Below the pieces are notes generated by a model. The model was not told where the DNA came from, did no database searches, and was given only the letters and a program-made list of their open reading frames with translations. A stretch of DNA of 64,000 nucleotides. Source: Paenibacillus urinalis. GTDB taxonomy: Bacteria; Bacillota; Bacilli; Paenibacillales; Paenibacillaceae. The translations under genes were made by a program, and so were the position numbers. Positions within the stretch are counted from its first letter, which is position 1. The number at the start of each line of letters is the position of its first letter. The DNA lies in contig NZ_CP118108.1 of assembly GCF_028747985.1 (NCBI RefSeq), positions 3,415,501-3,479,500 on the forward strand, read 5' to 3'. This document shows positions 63,491-64,000 of the stretch, piece by piece.

Positions 63491-64000
63491 TTACTTCGCC
63501 GTTAACCTCTCGTATATATCCGTATAGGCTTCTGCCGATACATCCCAGCTGTAATCTCCGTTCATCGCATTATACATAATTATCTGCCAATGATCTTTGA
63601 GACCATAGAACTGCAATGCTCTTCTGATTGTAAACAGCATGTCATGTGCATTGTAATTGGTGAAAGTGAAGCCTGTTCCTTCTCCTGTAAACTCGTTGTA
63701 GGCCTGTACCGTATCATTCAAACCACCTGTCTCACGAACAATCGGGATGCTTCCATACTGTAATGCGAGCAGCTGGCTGATTCCGCAAGGCTCAAACATG
63801 GAAGGCATCAGAAACAGATCACTGCCGGCATAGAATCTTCTGGATAAGCCTTCATTAAACCTTATTTGTGCTGACATCTTCTCAGGATGACGAAGACCTG
63901 CCTCATAGAACCAGTGCTCGTATGCATGTTCACCTGTACCCAGTAGAATAAACTGGACATCATCGTAATACAATAGCTCATCAAGTGTTCTGCATACCAG
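63491..64000 (-). CDS. glgA: glycogen synthase GlgA, C-terminal part only
   Basis: The last 170 codons of a GT5 glycogen/starch synthase; the start lies beyond the right edge. RFNEGLSRRFYAGSDLFLMP, SMFEPCGISQLLALQYGSIP and IVRETGGLNDTVQAYNEFT are the conserved ADP-glucose-binding C-terminal blocks. GlgA adds glucose from ADP-glucose to glycogen. Neighbouring glg genes, if any, are outside. Confidence 0.92.
   Translation of the reverse strand: MVCRTLDELLYYDDVQFILLGTGEHAYEHWFYEAGLRHPEKMSAQIRFNEGLSRRFYAGSDLFLMPSMFEPCGISQLLALQYGSIPIVRETGGLNDTVQAYNEFTGEGTGFTFTNYNAHDMLFTIRRALQFYGLKDHWQIIMYNAMNGDYSWDVSAEAYTDIYERLTAK

Noticed and set aside
1..64000. CRISPR arrays, tRNA or rRNA genes, insertion sequences, prophage
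   Set aside because: No spaced direct repeats, no cloverleaf-type or rRNA-like sequence noticed, and no transposase or phage structural gene was recognised by eye.

Overview
The window reads as a chromosomal segment of a low-to-mid GC, endospore-forming Firmicute, most likely Paenibacillus. Evidence: the germination pair cwlJ-gerQ, a PucR-controlled purine-catabolism operon of Bacillus type, a ribN-type transporter behind an FMN riboswitch, strong Shine-Dalgarno sites with frequent GTG and TTG starts, and many secreted or lipoprotein genes. Genus-level assignment is inference. I saw no tRNA, rRNA, insertion sequence, prophage or CRISPR array. Both edges cut genes: pucG at the left and glgA at the right.

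Layout. 1-6.9 kb: minus-strand uric acid degradation operon (OHCU decarboxylase, uricase, HIU hydrolase, allantoinase, allantoate amidohydrolase, ureidoglycine aminotransferase), with the regulator gene pucR just upstream. 7.0-8.0 kb: tandem small DMT transporters. 8.2-14.7 kb: a six-gene ABC transporter plus MFS cassette in the order of the staphylococcal cnt (opine metallophore) system, behind a promoter with two Zur-type operators and without biosynthesis genes. 14.8-20.3 kb: fumarase, aldose epimerase, MBL hydrolase, M29 aminopeptidase. 20.4-25.5 kb: alcohol dehydrogenase, an ECF sigma/anti-sigma pair, a secreted protein with an ECF-type promoter, a CNNM/CBS membrane protein. 25.6-27.5 kb: gerQ-cwlJ and small genes, one interrupted by an in-frame TGA. 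27.6-34.2 kb: carbohydrate region with a GH95 fucosidase, two dehydrogenases and a large duplicated-domain secreted protein whose linker is an 18-bp tandem repeat. 34.4-44.2 kb: membrane and metabolic genes, including FMN riboswitch-ribN, amidase-sfp, MFS and aldo/keto reductase. 44.6-50.1 kb: phnDCEE-type transporter and a convergent 5'-nucleotidase. 50.3-54.0 kb: a decayed SDR fragment, GNAT, a XerS-like recombinase, mobB and moeA. 54.2-56.7 kb: a four-gene DUF4247-DUF4178-DUF350-PspA operon behind a textbook SigW-type promoter. 56.8-64 kb: NamA, polysaccharide deacetylase, a LysM-3D protein, an amino-acid ABC transporter with binding protein and permease fused, an M20 amidohydrolase and the end of glgA.

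How genes work together. The puc operon converts urate via HIU, OHCU, allantoin and allantoate towards ureidoglycine and its transamination product. The Zur-type operators suggest that the cnt-like cassette moves a zinc-chelating metallophore under zinc limitation. The SigW-type promoter makes the PspA operon a candidate envelope-stress module. Moco genes mobB-moeA could serve molybdoenzymes such as a xanthine dehydrogenase, but none is visible here.

All annotations are by eye from motifs, gene order and spacing; no database search was run.
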